DNA of 64,000 nucleotides from Zygnema cylindricum (taxonomy: Eukaryota > Streptophyta > Zygnematophyceae > Zygnematales > Zygnemataceae): the NCBI GenBank assembly GCA_037447655.1, contig JBBHKE010001684.1:243290-307289 (forward strand), in the 5' to 3' direction. Of this stretch, positions 38,687 to 49,700 are shown in pieces (position 1 is the stretch's first letter; each line of letters begins with the position of its first letter). The translations under genes were made by a program, and so were the position numbers. A model generated the notes under the pieces. It was not told the DNA's origin. It made no database searches and saw nothing but the letters and a program-made list of their open reading frames with translations.

Positions 38687-40498
38687 GCCCTATTCTCTCC
38701 CTCTCTCTCTCTCTCTTCTCTTTTTCTTTCTGTCTTCTTTCTCAGACTCTCTCTCTCTCTCACACACATTCTCACTCCCTTCCTCGACATCTCTCTCCCT
38801 CCCCCTTCCGTATCTCACTCTTCCCTCGCCTCCTACTTCCTCAGTTCTCGTCTCCTCTCTCCTCACACTCCTTCCTTTTTCCCTCTCTCGCTCCTCCCTC
38901 CCTCTGCGTCCCTCCAGGCCCCCGCCAATGACTGCCTCTCCCCTTCTGGCCTCGCCTTTCCCTTGCCCTCTCCGTCCACCCTCCTCCCTCCCCCCTCCCC
39001 CCCCCCCCCCCAACCTCTCCCCTCTCCAGGAAAGGGGGGAAAGAGAGGGAAAGACATGGAAGAGAGAAAAGGAAGAGAAAGGGAAAGAAAGAGAGGAAAA
39101 GGGAGGGACAGGGTGGGGAGGGGAGGGGAGCAGAGGGGAGGAGAGGGGTGGGGGAGAGAAAAAGAGGAAAGGAGGGGGGAAGGTAGGGAAAGATGGCAGA
39201 ATGGAACAAGCGAGGGAAGGAAAGAAAAGGAGAGAGGAGTTGAGGGGAAGGGAGGGGAAAAGAGAGAAGGGAGAAATGTGTGAAAAAAAACCGGAAAGGG
39301 AGGGCAGGAGAGGGGAAAAGTGGGGAAGAAACAGAGGGAGGGGGAGCGAGAGGAAGGGTGGAGAAGAGAGGGCGGGGAGAAGGAGCGAAGGGAGGGGAAG
39401 ATAGGAGTGGGAAGGGGGGAACGCGAAAAAGGGGCGGAAAGGGAGGGGAATGAGGAGAAGAGCGGAGGAGGGGAAGGGAGTGAAAAGTTACAGAGAGGGG
39501 AAAAGTAGAGGGAGGGAGGGAGGGGAGGAGAGGGAAAGGGACAGCGGGGGGAAGAGGAAGGGAGTGAAAAGGAGTACAGGGAGGGAAAAAGTAGAGAGAG
39601 GGAGGAGAGGAGAGGGAAAGAGACGGGGGGGGGGAAGAGGAAGGGAGGGGAAGATATGGCAGGAGAGGGAAAGAGAAGGAAAGCGAGGAAAGGGAGGGCA
39701 GGAGAGGGGGTCGAGGGGAAGGCGGGAGGGAGGGGGAGGGCGGGGACGAGAGAGTAAGGGAGAGGAAGAAAGGGTAAGCGACGGCATGGAAAGAAAGAGA
39801 GGAAATGAGCGGGAAGAGAGGGAAATGAGTGTGGGGGGAGAGGGAATCGGAGGGGAATGGGGGGAAGAGAGGAGGGGGCGGAAAAGAGATTGAAAGGGAG
39901 GGTAAGAGAGGGAAGGGAAGGGAGGGAAAGAGAGGGGAAAGGAGGGGAGAGGAGGGAGAGGGGAAGAAAAGGGAGGGCAGGGGAGGGCAATCAAGTGAAT
40001 GGAGGGAAAGAGAGGCGAAGAGAAGGGAGGGAGGGAAGATAGGGAACGAGAAGGACAAGGGAGGGAAAGGGAGGGAAGGAAGGCAGGGAGGGGAGGAGAG
40101 GGGAAGAGAGGGGAAGACAAGGGAGGGCAAGGGAGGGCAGGAGAGAGGCAATGGAAAGGGAGGGGGTGAGAGTGAAGGCGGGGGAAAGGAAGGGACAGGC
40201 ACGGGAAGGGAGGGGAATGGAGAGGAAGGGAGGGAAGGGATGGAAAGGGAGGGTTAGGGAGGAGGAGAGAGTGGAAGGGAAGGACAGGGAGTAACAAGGA
40301 GAGGAAGGGGGGGAAAGTGACGTGGGGAAAAGGGGGGAAGAAAGGGCAAAGGGAGGAGGGGAGGAGGGGCGGAAGGGAGAGGAAGACAGTGAAAGGGATG
40401 GAGGGAAGTGAGGGCTAGGGAGTGTAAAAGAGGAAGAGGGGAGGGAAGTGAGGGGAGCTGAGGAGAAGAGAGAGGAAAAGTGGAAAAGGGAGGGAGGG
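38687..40498 (+). repeat. Pyrimidine tract followed by 1.5 kb purine tract
   Basis: C/T-rich from 38687 to about 39030, ending in a C run near 38996-39012, then switching abruptly to G/A-rich sequence to about 40498. Frames of 375-453 codons on the minus strand are Ser/Pro/Leu/Phe only and are composition artefacts. Confidence 0.93.
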
Positions 40499-40716
40499 CG
40501 GCCTCGAGTTGCTTCCTCTAGCTTAGGGCGGATGTGAGAAATGCGGGTCAGAAAGGGAGAGGGAGAGGGAGAGGGAGCGTTGGAAAGAAAAGCTAATAGC
40601 TCAGCCCTGCGTGCACTTATGAAGACGTGACCGATTGTCACTTGCTGCCGATCTTCGTACTGACTGCTCTGCTGGAACTCCACTCTATTTATTCATTCTT
40701 ATCATCATTATGCTTA

Positions 40717-40751
40717 TTATCCTTATTATTATTATTATTATTATTATTATC
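40717..40751. repeat. (ATT)n microsatellite
   Basis: About ten TTA/ATT trinucleotides in a row. Confidence 0.93.
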
Positions 40752-41216
40752 AGAGATCAGATTTCATTTGGGTTGCATGATTTCCCTCTCCACTCCCAAC
40801 ACTGCCCATCGCCATTACTGCTAATGACAGCAAATTCGTCCCACTTTTCTCGTCAAAAATCATAAAACTGCGTTAAAATTAATACATGAGTGGTCCACAA
40901 TCTGACACAGCTTCTTCCGGTATTTTAGTGTCATGCATTCTACTTCCGCATTTCCACTCATGATGACAGCTTTAACGTGTGAAAATAACTGAAAAAGCAG
41001 TCGTGGTTTTCCCATTTAGTGCGTGTTCAAAGTGTGAAACGCCCGTGTAGTACTCAGACTTTATGAGGTGACAATAAATAGCGTATCATCTCTGCCAGTA
41101 TCATGTCTTTGCGGGTTTTTGAAAAGTTTTGGAGTTTCACAAGTGCGCTTCTCTCGCCGCTAGTGGAAAGGAATTATTTGTGTGAATGTAAAAATAAAGT
41201 GTATGACATTAATTTA

Positions 41217-41480
41217 GTGTAGGGAGATGTGGCAGGTTGTACTCCACTCCCTTAAAATAGAGTTAATGTTGTCATTATTTCATGAATTTTGGCAAGGAAA
41301 AGCCACGACTGAATTAGTGTTATTAACATAAATGGCGATGAGAAGTGAAGTGTTTCAAAACAATCAAAAGGAAGTTCAAAATTATTTGAACCAAAATTAA
41401 AGTCTAGTTCAACCTTTGTTGTGCGAGACATGCTGTTTTGCGTATCCCTACTTCTCGTTAGTGAATGTTTTTGTGAGAGG
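41217..41480. repeat. Dispersed repeat, copy 2 (related to 6780-7010)
   Basis: Begins GTAGGGAGATGTGGCAGG and shares the block order described at 6780. The ends are undefined. Confidence 0.6.
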
Positions 41481-41969
41481 CTTATGTAAGAAACAGAGTT
41501 GACGCAATCAACTTTTTCCTTTTTTGCATTTTTTTTTTTATGCGACGGGCTTTTTCCGCACAAGCGATGTTTTCTACCACAATTATGGTGTGAAAAAGTT
41601 GTTATTTCTTTAGTTTTGCAGAACGTTCGAAGGAGATTAACCACTTCCTACAATTATTCGGATTCAAGTGTTTGACAGAAAATATCCCATCTTCCATTTT
41701 TGATCACACATCTGAAAAGGTACTTTTCCAAATCATTTTTGAAAAAAAAAAAATCCACAAATCTTCTATTTAACATACTTAAAAGTCTGTTTATTAGAAC
41801 TATTTTTTTAACCCAGTTTTGGAATTATAGAGTCCGCATTCTAAAACCCTCTATCCACTTTCCTACAAATTTGTCCATCATCGAAAGAGGAGAAGATTTT
41901 TTTTTTTAACTGGAAATTGAAACATTACAATGACTCAAATCTCTATTTGAAAAGTTTTTGTCTGGAAAA

Positions 41970-44110
41970 TCAGGAACCAAAAATGCTCGACAATATGTCC
42001 ATCAGAAAGCTTATCACGCTGTAAAATAAACTCAAAATGGAACCTGTAATTCCAGTCTCGATAACCCACTCGTAAACGATACCGAAAACTGGAGTTTCTG
42101 AAAATGCCATTGACTTTACAAAGTAGTCGTGTTGTTTCCGTATCTGCATAACAACTTTTTCGTTTTTGGGATTGAAAATTTGTCGAAGATCGAGAACGGT
42201 CAGAGTGGAATGATTTATCAATCGTAAAGGAGTCCACCATGGGCGACAATGCTGAAGAACCTGCATGGAAAACAGTCCAATAGACTAAGAAACTCAAGAA
42301 AGACCCTTGGGTGATGCAAAATGATCAGAAGTCGACGTGAAAGTGAGATCAGAATGTGCATGGATCGGTAAGTTTCCTCGATAGGTTAGTCCAAATGACA
42401 GTTGTGGATTTCAGGCATTAGTGTCTTTCAACAAAGGTAAGAAAACACAATCGTTTATTAAAATGCACAAAAAAGGTTACAGGAGTAATTTTGAGTAAAC
42501 GTGCAAACGTCGGTGAGATACCGAAACAATTTGTTTCAGGAAAAATGTTGACACGGTCTCTACTAGTGGAGTTCTCACCATACGACTATCATTATCTGGC
42601 AAATTAGCGTGGCTCCGAGCAGAAAAATATGAGCGTGGCTTTGGCCTTGAATAATCATCTCGTTTGCAGATATTTGTAAAAGGTGAAAAACGTATCCACT
42701 ACTCTATATATCACATCAGGTGCCATGCATTTTAATTACTGGAGAAAATCTAGAAATTGAACAGTCACTTGGCTGGGAGTAAGAATCTTGACCAACCTTT
42801 TTGTCGTCCGTCAAAATTGAAAAGTAGAAAATGACTATGTTTCCAGGACTTCAAAACTAAAATTTCCACATGGCCTTGCGAACCTTACCTCCACCTCAAG
42901 CCTTAGTGGGTCCTTTTTTTCGTCGTATGACACTCGGGTGACATCACAGCTCCAATGAATGAGCAGAAAGCTGCGAATCACAAAGATTGCCTCCATGCCT
43001 TGGCGACTTTTTGCAGATACTAAGGGGTGAATAAGCTCACAGTCTTCTGTTGCCATGTCAAACAGACGCTGTTAAAAAAACCGTCGATGCCTATTACTGT
43101 ACTATACGGTGTGATACCTGAAAGACGCATACAAAACAAGTAATATACAGAGGAACCAGATCGAGCATTTCCACTCGTTTTGCACTTGTTCATTTTGCTC
43201 AAAGTGATTTTTTGTCCTTTGAAAATCCTCGCTTGTCCCATAGTGAGAGCCCCTCTCAAGGGCATTAGATTCCATCAGTTCCAAATATTATGAACAGATT
43301 AAAGAAGTAAAACGCTGTGGGTCAGATGATGCTTTGAGAGAACAGTTATTTTCTTCAATTCATTGCATCAATTCTTTATGTTTTATACTTTGCCAACTTT
43401 GATATTCTCTCAGGCTTAATGGTCAACACTTTAAAAGGCACTTCGTGACAGGAGGCTGTTAACGGGGATGCCATTAGAAAAGGATATCCGATATTCAAAA
43501 TTTGCAGGAAGATAACACGAGACATATGATTGAAAGACTTTCTTTGTAATTTTTCCATGACTCAAGTACTAACTTCAGGGAATGGTTTAATGCAACTTAA
43601 CCGCTTACACGCAACCAAGAAGAAACATGCAGAAAAAAAGCCCTCCCCCCTTACAAAAAAAATCTTGCTTCCTTCATATTCCTTTTATGTTGCATAGCAA
43701 CCCGGGAAAAGAATAGGTTTGGAGGTAAATAGGACAAAAACAAGAACAGAAATACTGACGTCTTTTGAACAAGAGAGAGACAAGTAATCCTTCACTGAGA
43801 ACTAATTCATTAAATCTTTCCATTTCCTAAGAATATTAACCATCCCTCTGTAACAAATAATATGTAAAAAACAAAAAAAAACAAAATACCAAACCACTTT
43901 ATTGGGTTCCACTTCTAATGTTAAAACGTTTGCGTTTAAAATTCATCCCAAATTTATCCACTTATGTTCCATGGGAATCAAGAGGCATTTCTCGAGTGCC
44001 AGCCTCCCACCCGTGAAGAACTTCTGCATGGTTTCTCGCTGCCGCCGTACGCTCGCATTCTGCACGAGAGCGCGCACCACGCCCGGTATCTCAGCCTCGG
44101 GATTCTCCAT
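41970..44110 (-). CDS. NTF2-like/SnoaL-like domain protein, uncharacterised
   Basis: Exons in transcript order: about 44011-44110, 42889-43068, 41970-42260. The first gives MENPEAEIPGVVRALVQ... RRQRETMQKFF, which resembles the opening of NTF2-like proteins (xNPxxEIPxV...QRETxxKYF). The second gives EDCELIHPLVSAK, AIFVIRSFLLIHWSCDVT, RVSYDEKKDPLRLEVE and ends at a GTAAGG donor. The third begins after TTTCCATGCAG with VLQHCRPWWTPLRL, continues through TLTVLDL and RKQHDYFVKS, and ends in a hydrophobic tail (TGSILSLFYSVISFLMDILS) at a TGA. The beta-strand pattern and the QxDHY-like motif suit a small cone-shaped ligand-binding fold with a C-terminal membrane-associated helix. Exons 2 and 3 join in phase. 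The exon 1 donor is unresolved, because its best GT (phase 1) does not match the phase-0 start of exon 2, so a short exon may be missing. Function unknown. Confidence 0.65.
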
Positions 44111-44198
44111 GCTTGTCCGTACAGTCAGTACGGACCCTAAGGTCCCTGCAGTCCGTGCAATCCGTGGTTGCAGTTTACAATACTTCCGACTGGTTACG

Positions 44199-44200
<2 letters not shown>

Positions 44201-44238
<38 letters not shown>
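44201..44238. repeat. (GA)n microsatellite
   Basis: Nineteen AG dinucleotides about 90 bases upstream of the start of the NTF2-like gene, in its probable 5' UTR or promoter. On the transcript strand it reads (CT)n, a common plant core-promoter composition. Confidence 0.9.
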
Positions 44239-44240
<2 letters not shown>

Positions 44241-44659
44241 GGCTGCCACGTGAGACCTAAGCAGTGGGAAGGAGAGCCGAGGCCTAACGCGCACTTATGC
44301 ATTTCCAGAGTTCGCGGAGTTAAAATCGACCGTCCGATCTGTACGCGGCGGCTGCAGTGGCACCCGAGGCGAGTGCCTCGTACTCGGTACGTTTGCCGCG
44401 GCAGAGTCGCCGGCGTCACCATCGTCACGAGCTCGTGGTCCGCCAATCTTTCCGTTTAGCCACGTGGCAAGTGAACATGCAAAACCACCTCATCATGTCT
44501 TGAATCTCTGAAGCCCGATGCCACCTGGTAATCCCTGTTCTTGGGCCAGTCTGCATGCTGATGCCATTTGAACGTCGAACCACGTGGACACATACGTCTT
44601 GATGCACGAATAGAATTGGAAATTCTATATGCTGTGACTCATATAGTACTCGTACAGTA

Positions 44660-45242
44660 CACCGTCGATCGTATTTAGCGTGTTGAACACTAATTCGGCG
44701 CCCCTAAATTTTGAGGGCTTTACCTAAAATAGGGTAAATGATACTAATTTTTCCTGTACGCTAATTACGAGATGAACAATTAATGTACACCATTTTGATT
44801 TATGTGTTTTTTATTAGTGTGGAGTACGTCACGTGTCGGCTCGTATAAAAATGTACTTTTTAATTTTACAAGTACGGATATTTAAAAAAAATATCTGCTA
44901 TCACACGAAAATTTGCCCTGTGAATTAAAAGATTTCTTACTTGTACCTGTTTTATTGTACATTTATTTGTCACGTATTGCCTACACCCTAAAAAACTGAA
45001 ATTAGAGTTAGGAATTAATTAGAGTGAAAGTATGCGACAGTGTACGAATTGTCAGAATTTGTACTTTTACCTATGTTACTGTGAATATCCTCTCGACAAA
45101 TCAGCTGTACCCATATTGGCATTCGTAGAAAAATTAATGTATAACATTTTTTTCGAAAATTTTCTATGTCAAAATTAGTGTACATGACACTAAATTATTT
45201 TACACACTAATAATTTCTAAACGCTAAATACGATCGACGGTG
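44660..45242. mobile_element. TA-flanked TIR element, family M, copy 3 (583 bp)
   Basis: TA-CACCGTCGATCGTATTTAG at the left and CTAAATACGATCGACGGTG-TA at the right. The end variant changes symmetrically at both termini, showing that each copy's two ends evolve together. Internal AGTGTGGAGTACG and GTCAGAATTTGTAC landmarks are kept. Confidence 0.85.
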
Positions 45243-45249
45243 TAATGTA

Positions 45250-45797
45250 CACCGTGAATCGTTACTAGCGTAATGGACGCTATTTAAGGTACCTTTTTTT
45301 TGTCCCCAAATTCTTAAACAGCATAAATTATTATGTTTTTTCTTTTACGCCATTTAGGGTTCTTTTCCAATTTTTATCATCTAAAATTCTAAATAGAGTG
45401 TTGTACGGTTGGTGTCAGACAGTACAAAAATGTACCTTTTTAAGTGAGAAAGTATAATTAATGGGCTAAAGTAACCACGGACGCATGAGAATATGCGCTC
45501 TAAAAAGGGAATACAATCGGGCTGTCAAAAGTCACGTTCTCACATATTCGTCCGGCAACCACGTTTCGACGGTGTGAACGTACGATTTGTGTACGATTTG
45601 TCAGATTTTGAACAGAACCTATATTAGTGTAAACAAGTTTGGGGCGGGTGCTTAATTTTTTTAAAATCCAAATTAGTATAAGTAAATATCCAGTATGTAT
45701 GTTTTTTTTGAAAAAATCCAAATTCTCAACTAGCGTAAATAACGGTAATTGTTCCTACACGCTAAAGAAACCTTTACGCGAATAACGATTCACGGTG
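45250..45797. mobile_element. TA-flanked TIR element, family M, copy 4 (548 bp)
   Basis: TA-CACCGTGAATCGTTACTAG at the left; CGAATAACGATTCACGGTG-TA at the right. It starts seven bases after copy 3 ends and shares its right-hand TA with copy 5. Internal GTTGTACGG and CACGTTCTCACATATTCGTC landmarks match copies 1 and 2. Confidence 0.85.
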
Positions 45798-45799
45798 TA

Positions 45800-46289
45800 C
45801 ACCGCCAATCGCTATTAGCGTTGTGTACGCTAATTCCGTCCCGCTTTTTTTTTTTTAATTCTCAAATAGAATTATCCAAATTCTAATTTTTCCTTTACGC
45901 CTTTTAGGATTATTTTTTTAATTAGCGTTAATAACGGAAGTACAATGCGATGTTTATAGTGTGGTGTACGGACAGGGTTTTTTCGTACCAAAATGTACTT
46001 TTTGAAATAAAAATGTACAAAAAGTCATTTAATGTAATTGCGCACGCATGAGAATGTGCACTGGGAAAAAAAAACTCGAATATTCAGATTTTGGCGTACG
46101 AATTGTTAGATTTTGTACGGGTACATATGTTGATGTAGACATCGACACGGCGGGTATTTATTAATCGAAAAAACCTAAATTAGAGTTAGTGATTAATTAG
46201 TATATATGTTTTTTTTTCCTAATTAGCGTTAATAACACTAATTTTGTTTTACGCTATTTATTCCTCTACTCTAATAGCGATAGGCGGTG
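45800..46289. mobile_element. TA-flanked TIR element, family M, copy 5 (490 bp)
   Basis: TA-CACCGCCAATCGCTATTAG at the left; CTAATAGCGATAGGCGGTG-TA at the right. It abuts copy 4 with only the shared TA between them. Confidence 0.85.
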
Positions 46290-46461
46290 TAGTGGAATTC
46301 CCTTTGTAGTACGCGTGCTTGACGTGGCTACAACTGCATTGCATCCAATGGTTCTCGCACCTCTCACACGTACGCATGGAGCGTCAGCAAGTCCATACCC
46401 ATGGCCATGGGCCATGGTAGTTCGGGGAGAGCGGAAGTGTGCAAGACATCATATCATGGAG

Positions 46462-46576
46462 CGTTTCGTGAGACGTGACATGCCAAACATTTTCCATGGG
46501 CCGTACGTCTTGCTGCACGACGTACATAGAAAATGTTTGGCGCGTCAGTTGTCACGGACTCACGGCGCACGAAACG
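46462..46576. repeat. Imperfect 115 bp hairpin upstream of the 46764 gene
   Basis: CGTTTCGTG at 46462-46470 pairs with CACGAAACG at 46568-46576. CCAAACATTTTC at 46483-46494 pairs perfectly with GAAAATGTTTGG at 46529-46540. CGTACGTC and GACGTACAT pair around a short loop. It ends about 190 bases before the start codon. It could be a small foldback element or a hairpin RNA precursor; the sequence alone cannot tell. Confidence 0.6.
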
Positions 46577-46763
46577 TTTTAAATCTTAGCGTTTGTTTCA
46601 GTGCGATGGACGCGTGGCTGTTCACTTTTTCGGTTCGCTGATTCCGTTTCGTTCGCCCCTTCGCCCCCTCTCTCCCCCCATTCCCTCTCCCTCTGAACAC
46701 CTGCTGTTCAGCTCGCCTGGCCTTCCTTCAGTCGCTGTAATCCCTCTAGGGCCACAATCGGCC

Positions 46764-49700
46764 ATGGAAGCTCTCTGCCGTACCACGCTGCTTGTGAATT
46801 CAATTAGTGTGGATAAGTACTGTACTATAGTGCGTTGTGGCGGGAAGCCCGTGGATCCTGTCTTGACTCATCTTCCAGGAGAAAGGAGACACGATTATTA
46901 CGGCCATGGTGTGAGACAACGTCTTCCAGGAAGTCTTGTAGGACTCAGTAGTAAAGAGAGAAAAAGAGAAGTTCGAGCTTCCATCGGGTTCACTGCTGAT
47001 CGAAGAGTGAGGTGATTTGCAAGTCTCCTCCTCATTCTTCCTCTTTATTCCTTATTCTACCCTCTGGAATCACGACTGTCAAATTAGGGTTTCTCGGGAC
47101 TATTTTTTTATTTTCTTTGGTTTTTCCTATGTCTCCATAGCCTCCAAAAATCCCGCGCCGTCTTTGTTTATTGGTTTTTACCCCCTTTACGCACTCAAAT
47201 CAAGCTCACCTTGAAAAATAATAACTTCTGACGAGCTTTCATTTTGTCGTTTGTCTGTAGTACACCGTGGATCGCTACAAGAGCAAAGAAATAATTAGTG
47301 CGAGGACTGTTTTCTTCCTAATCATTATGTGTTTTTTATTTTTTGTTACAAAGTGTGTGGATGGTTCTGAACCGCTGGAAGAATTAATGCTGAGAAAAGA
47401 CAGTCGCACCTTATACCTTTATTAGAGTTGGTGAATTATTAGCGGTAAAGCGGAATCGGTATACGCCACACCAAATTATGTCGTGCACCTGGCTCATTGT
47501 GGGCCAACTAACTAAACATGGTATTATCTGGGACGGGGGAGGGGTTGAGGCGGTCGAGAGAGGGGGAGAGGGGTAGTGGAGTACAGGGTTGGATGGGGAG
47601 AGAGGGGGAAGGGGAGAGAAGGAGAGGGAGAGAGGGAGAGAGGGAGAGGGGGGGGGAGGGATAGAGAGGGAGAATTGTTTATCTGAGGCATTGTGTTGGG
47701 CTCCATTATGGCATGGGGTGCAGTGTGGCTCAGCAGCTGCTGCGTGACGCGGCGTCGCTGCTGGTGTATGCGGAGGTGCTGAAGGGCGGCCCGGGGCAGG
47801 CCTTCCTCAAGCTGCTGCTGCTGCTCAGGAGGGGGGACGGTGGGTGGAGGGACGATTGGGGCGCAACAATTTGGAAAGATAGGGAAGATGGAAAGGAAGT
47901 TTGTTTAGGAATGAGGGTGGGAGGTGAGGAGGATAGAGGGCAGGTCGTTGACTTTACCGATGTTTAAATTGAAGGCGAATTGATGAATTGGTGATGGCAA
48001 GGTGGGACGAGTCAGATGGATGCTTAGGGATTACTTTATGGCGCTACTACTTTATGGAAAACTACACTTTGAATTAAGAGCCCACTGGAGCTATGAAACA
48101 GTCTGCGGCTATGAGTCACCTTCTCTCATAAGAAGCAAGTACAATGACTGAGAGTGACAAAGCAGAGCCTGATAGTACAGCGTGAATCTCTATTAGCATT
48201 AATAGCACTCATTCGGCGCTGGTTTTTTTTTTTGCCCTCTGACCACAAATTAGAGTTAATAACACGAATCGTTTTTTACTTAACGCTAATTATTGGAAGG
48301 GTTCAAAACCAGCCACGTCGTTTGTAACTGAATAAAAATTAATACCACTGTTACAAACCCGACACACTTTTTTTTTATTTATTCTAATGAAATTCTTAGT
48401 GATTGGCTTGCATCGCATGAGATAAAAGGTCATAAAGTTGAATCTCGTACAATGGAGAACACCTACATTCATTGACAAACCTCTGGTTACCACTCTGTTC
48501 CATTTGTTGGTGAGGTCTGCAGATGATGCCAAAATCCTCGAAGCATACGGTGAATTTTTCCGAATCATGGCTTCAGAAGGACACTCATGGTAAGATGAGG
48601 GACTGCTCTGACAAATTTGTTTAACAACGACAAAACATAAGCAGTATTTGTACCAGTTTTGTTTTTTGATTTTAGCTCCTATTAGAACCCATGTTATCAG
48701 TTGCTAGAGTAGTTTTGCCACGCACCTGGCTCTCCGGGTAAGCTACAATGTGAATCATTATTAGAGTCAAGAAATTATTTGCGTGGGGTTTATGTTATTG
48801 TTATTGATTCTAATTTAGTTTCGAATGACGGGGCAAGAATAAAACAATTGGTGTCATTGATACTATTTTAGGTTTGGGCAATAAAGTTTAGGAGCACCGA
48901 TTTAGTGCATTGACGTTAATAACGATACCCGGTATAATCTTATCTGATTGTGGACCATAAGCCAGACTTTGGGATTTTTAAAGTAGGATACCAATACTAC
49001 TTTTTTAAGATCCATTTTTACTTTCGTGGGGAATTGATTTTGTCATTTGATGTGCTCACCCATTTCGTTACGTAAAATTTTAGCTTTCCGCCTGAGGGTG
49101 TTTATTGTTTTTAAACTAAAATCCTGATAACAAGATGCAATTGTGGTTCATATATGATGTAATGTTGTTTACTAATAGTCAGCTCTATTTATACATTACA
49201 AGCTGTCTGTGCCATGGCTCTTATTGCAAATCATGATTTAGTGTGGGACGCAGGTAGTCGGGGAAAATCCCCCACCATTGATGTAGATCAACATTATTAG
49301 CCCAGTTATGAACTTGCTGAGCAAATCCTCACTAGTAGCGGTGATTAAGTTGTTGCTTTTGCTTCACTCACTTCAAATTTTCTTGTTTTGCTCCTCATTT
49401 ACACTCAATCCAGGAGAACTGTACCATCATGATCAGGAACAGTAACACAGTCACTACCTTGCTAATCCAACCCGCACTAATTATGGTGAAGGCTGCATTA
49501 TTTAATTCAAATTTACTTTCTTGCTCCTTGTTTGTTGGTGTCTGTTCCACCGAAGTTCAGCTTTTCTGAGCTCAAGTTTAAGACTTCTGAGATCAAGTTT
49601 AAGTCTTCTGAGCTTAAGTTTAAGATCTCTGAGCTCAAGTTGAAGCTTTCGAGCGTAAGTTCTCACTCTCTGAGCCTAAGTCCCGCTTTCTGAGTTTGAA

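Noticed and set aside
38841-40202. 453-codon and overlapping 375-codon minus-strand frames
   Set aside because: Only Ser, Pro, Leu and Phe, from the complement of a purine tract; no domain or start context.
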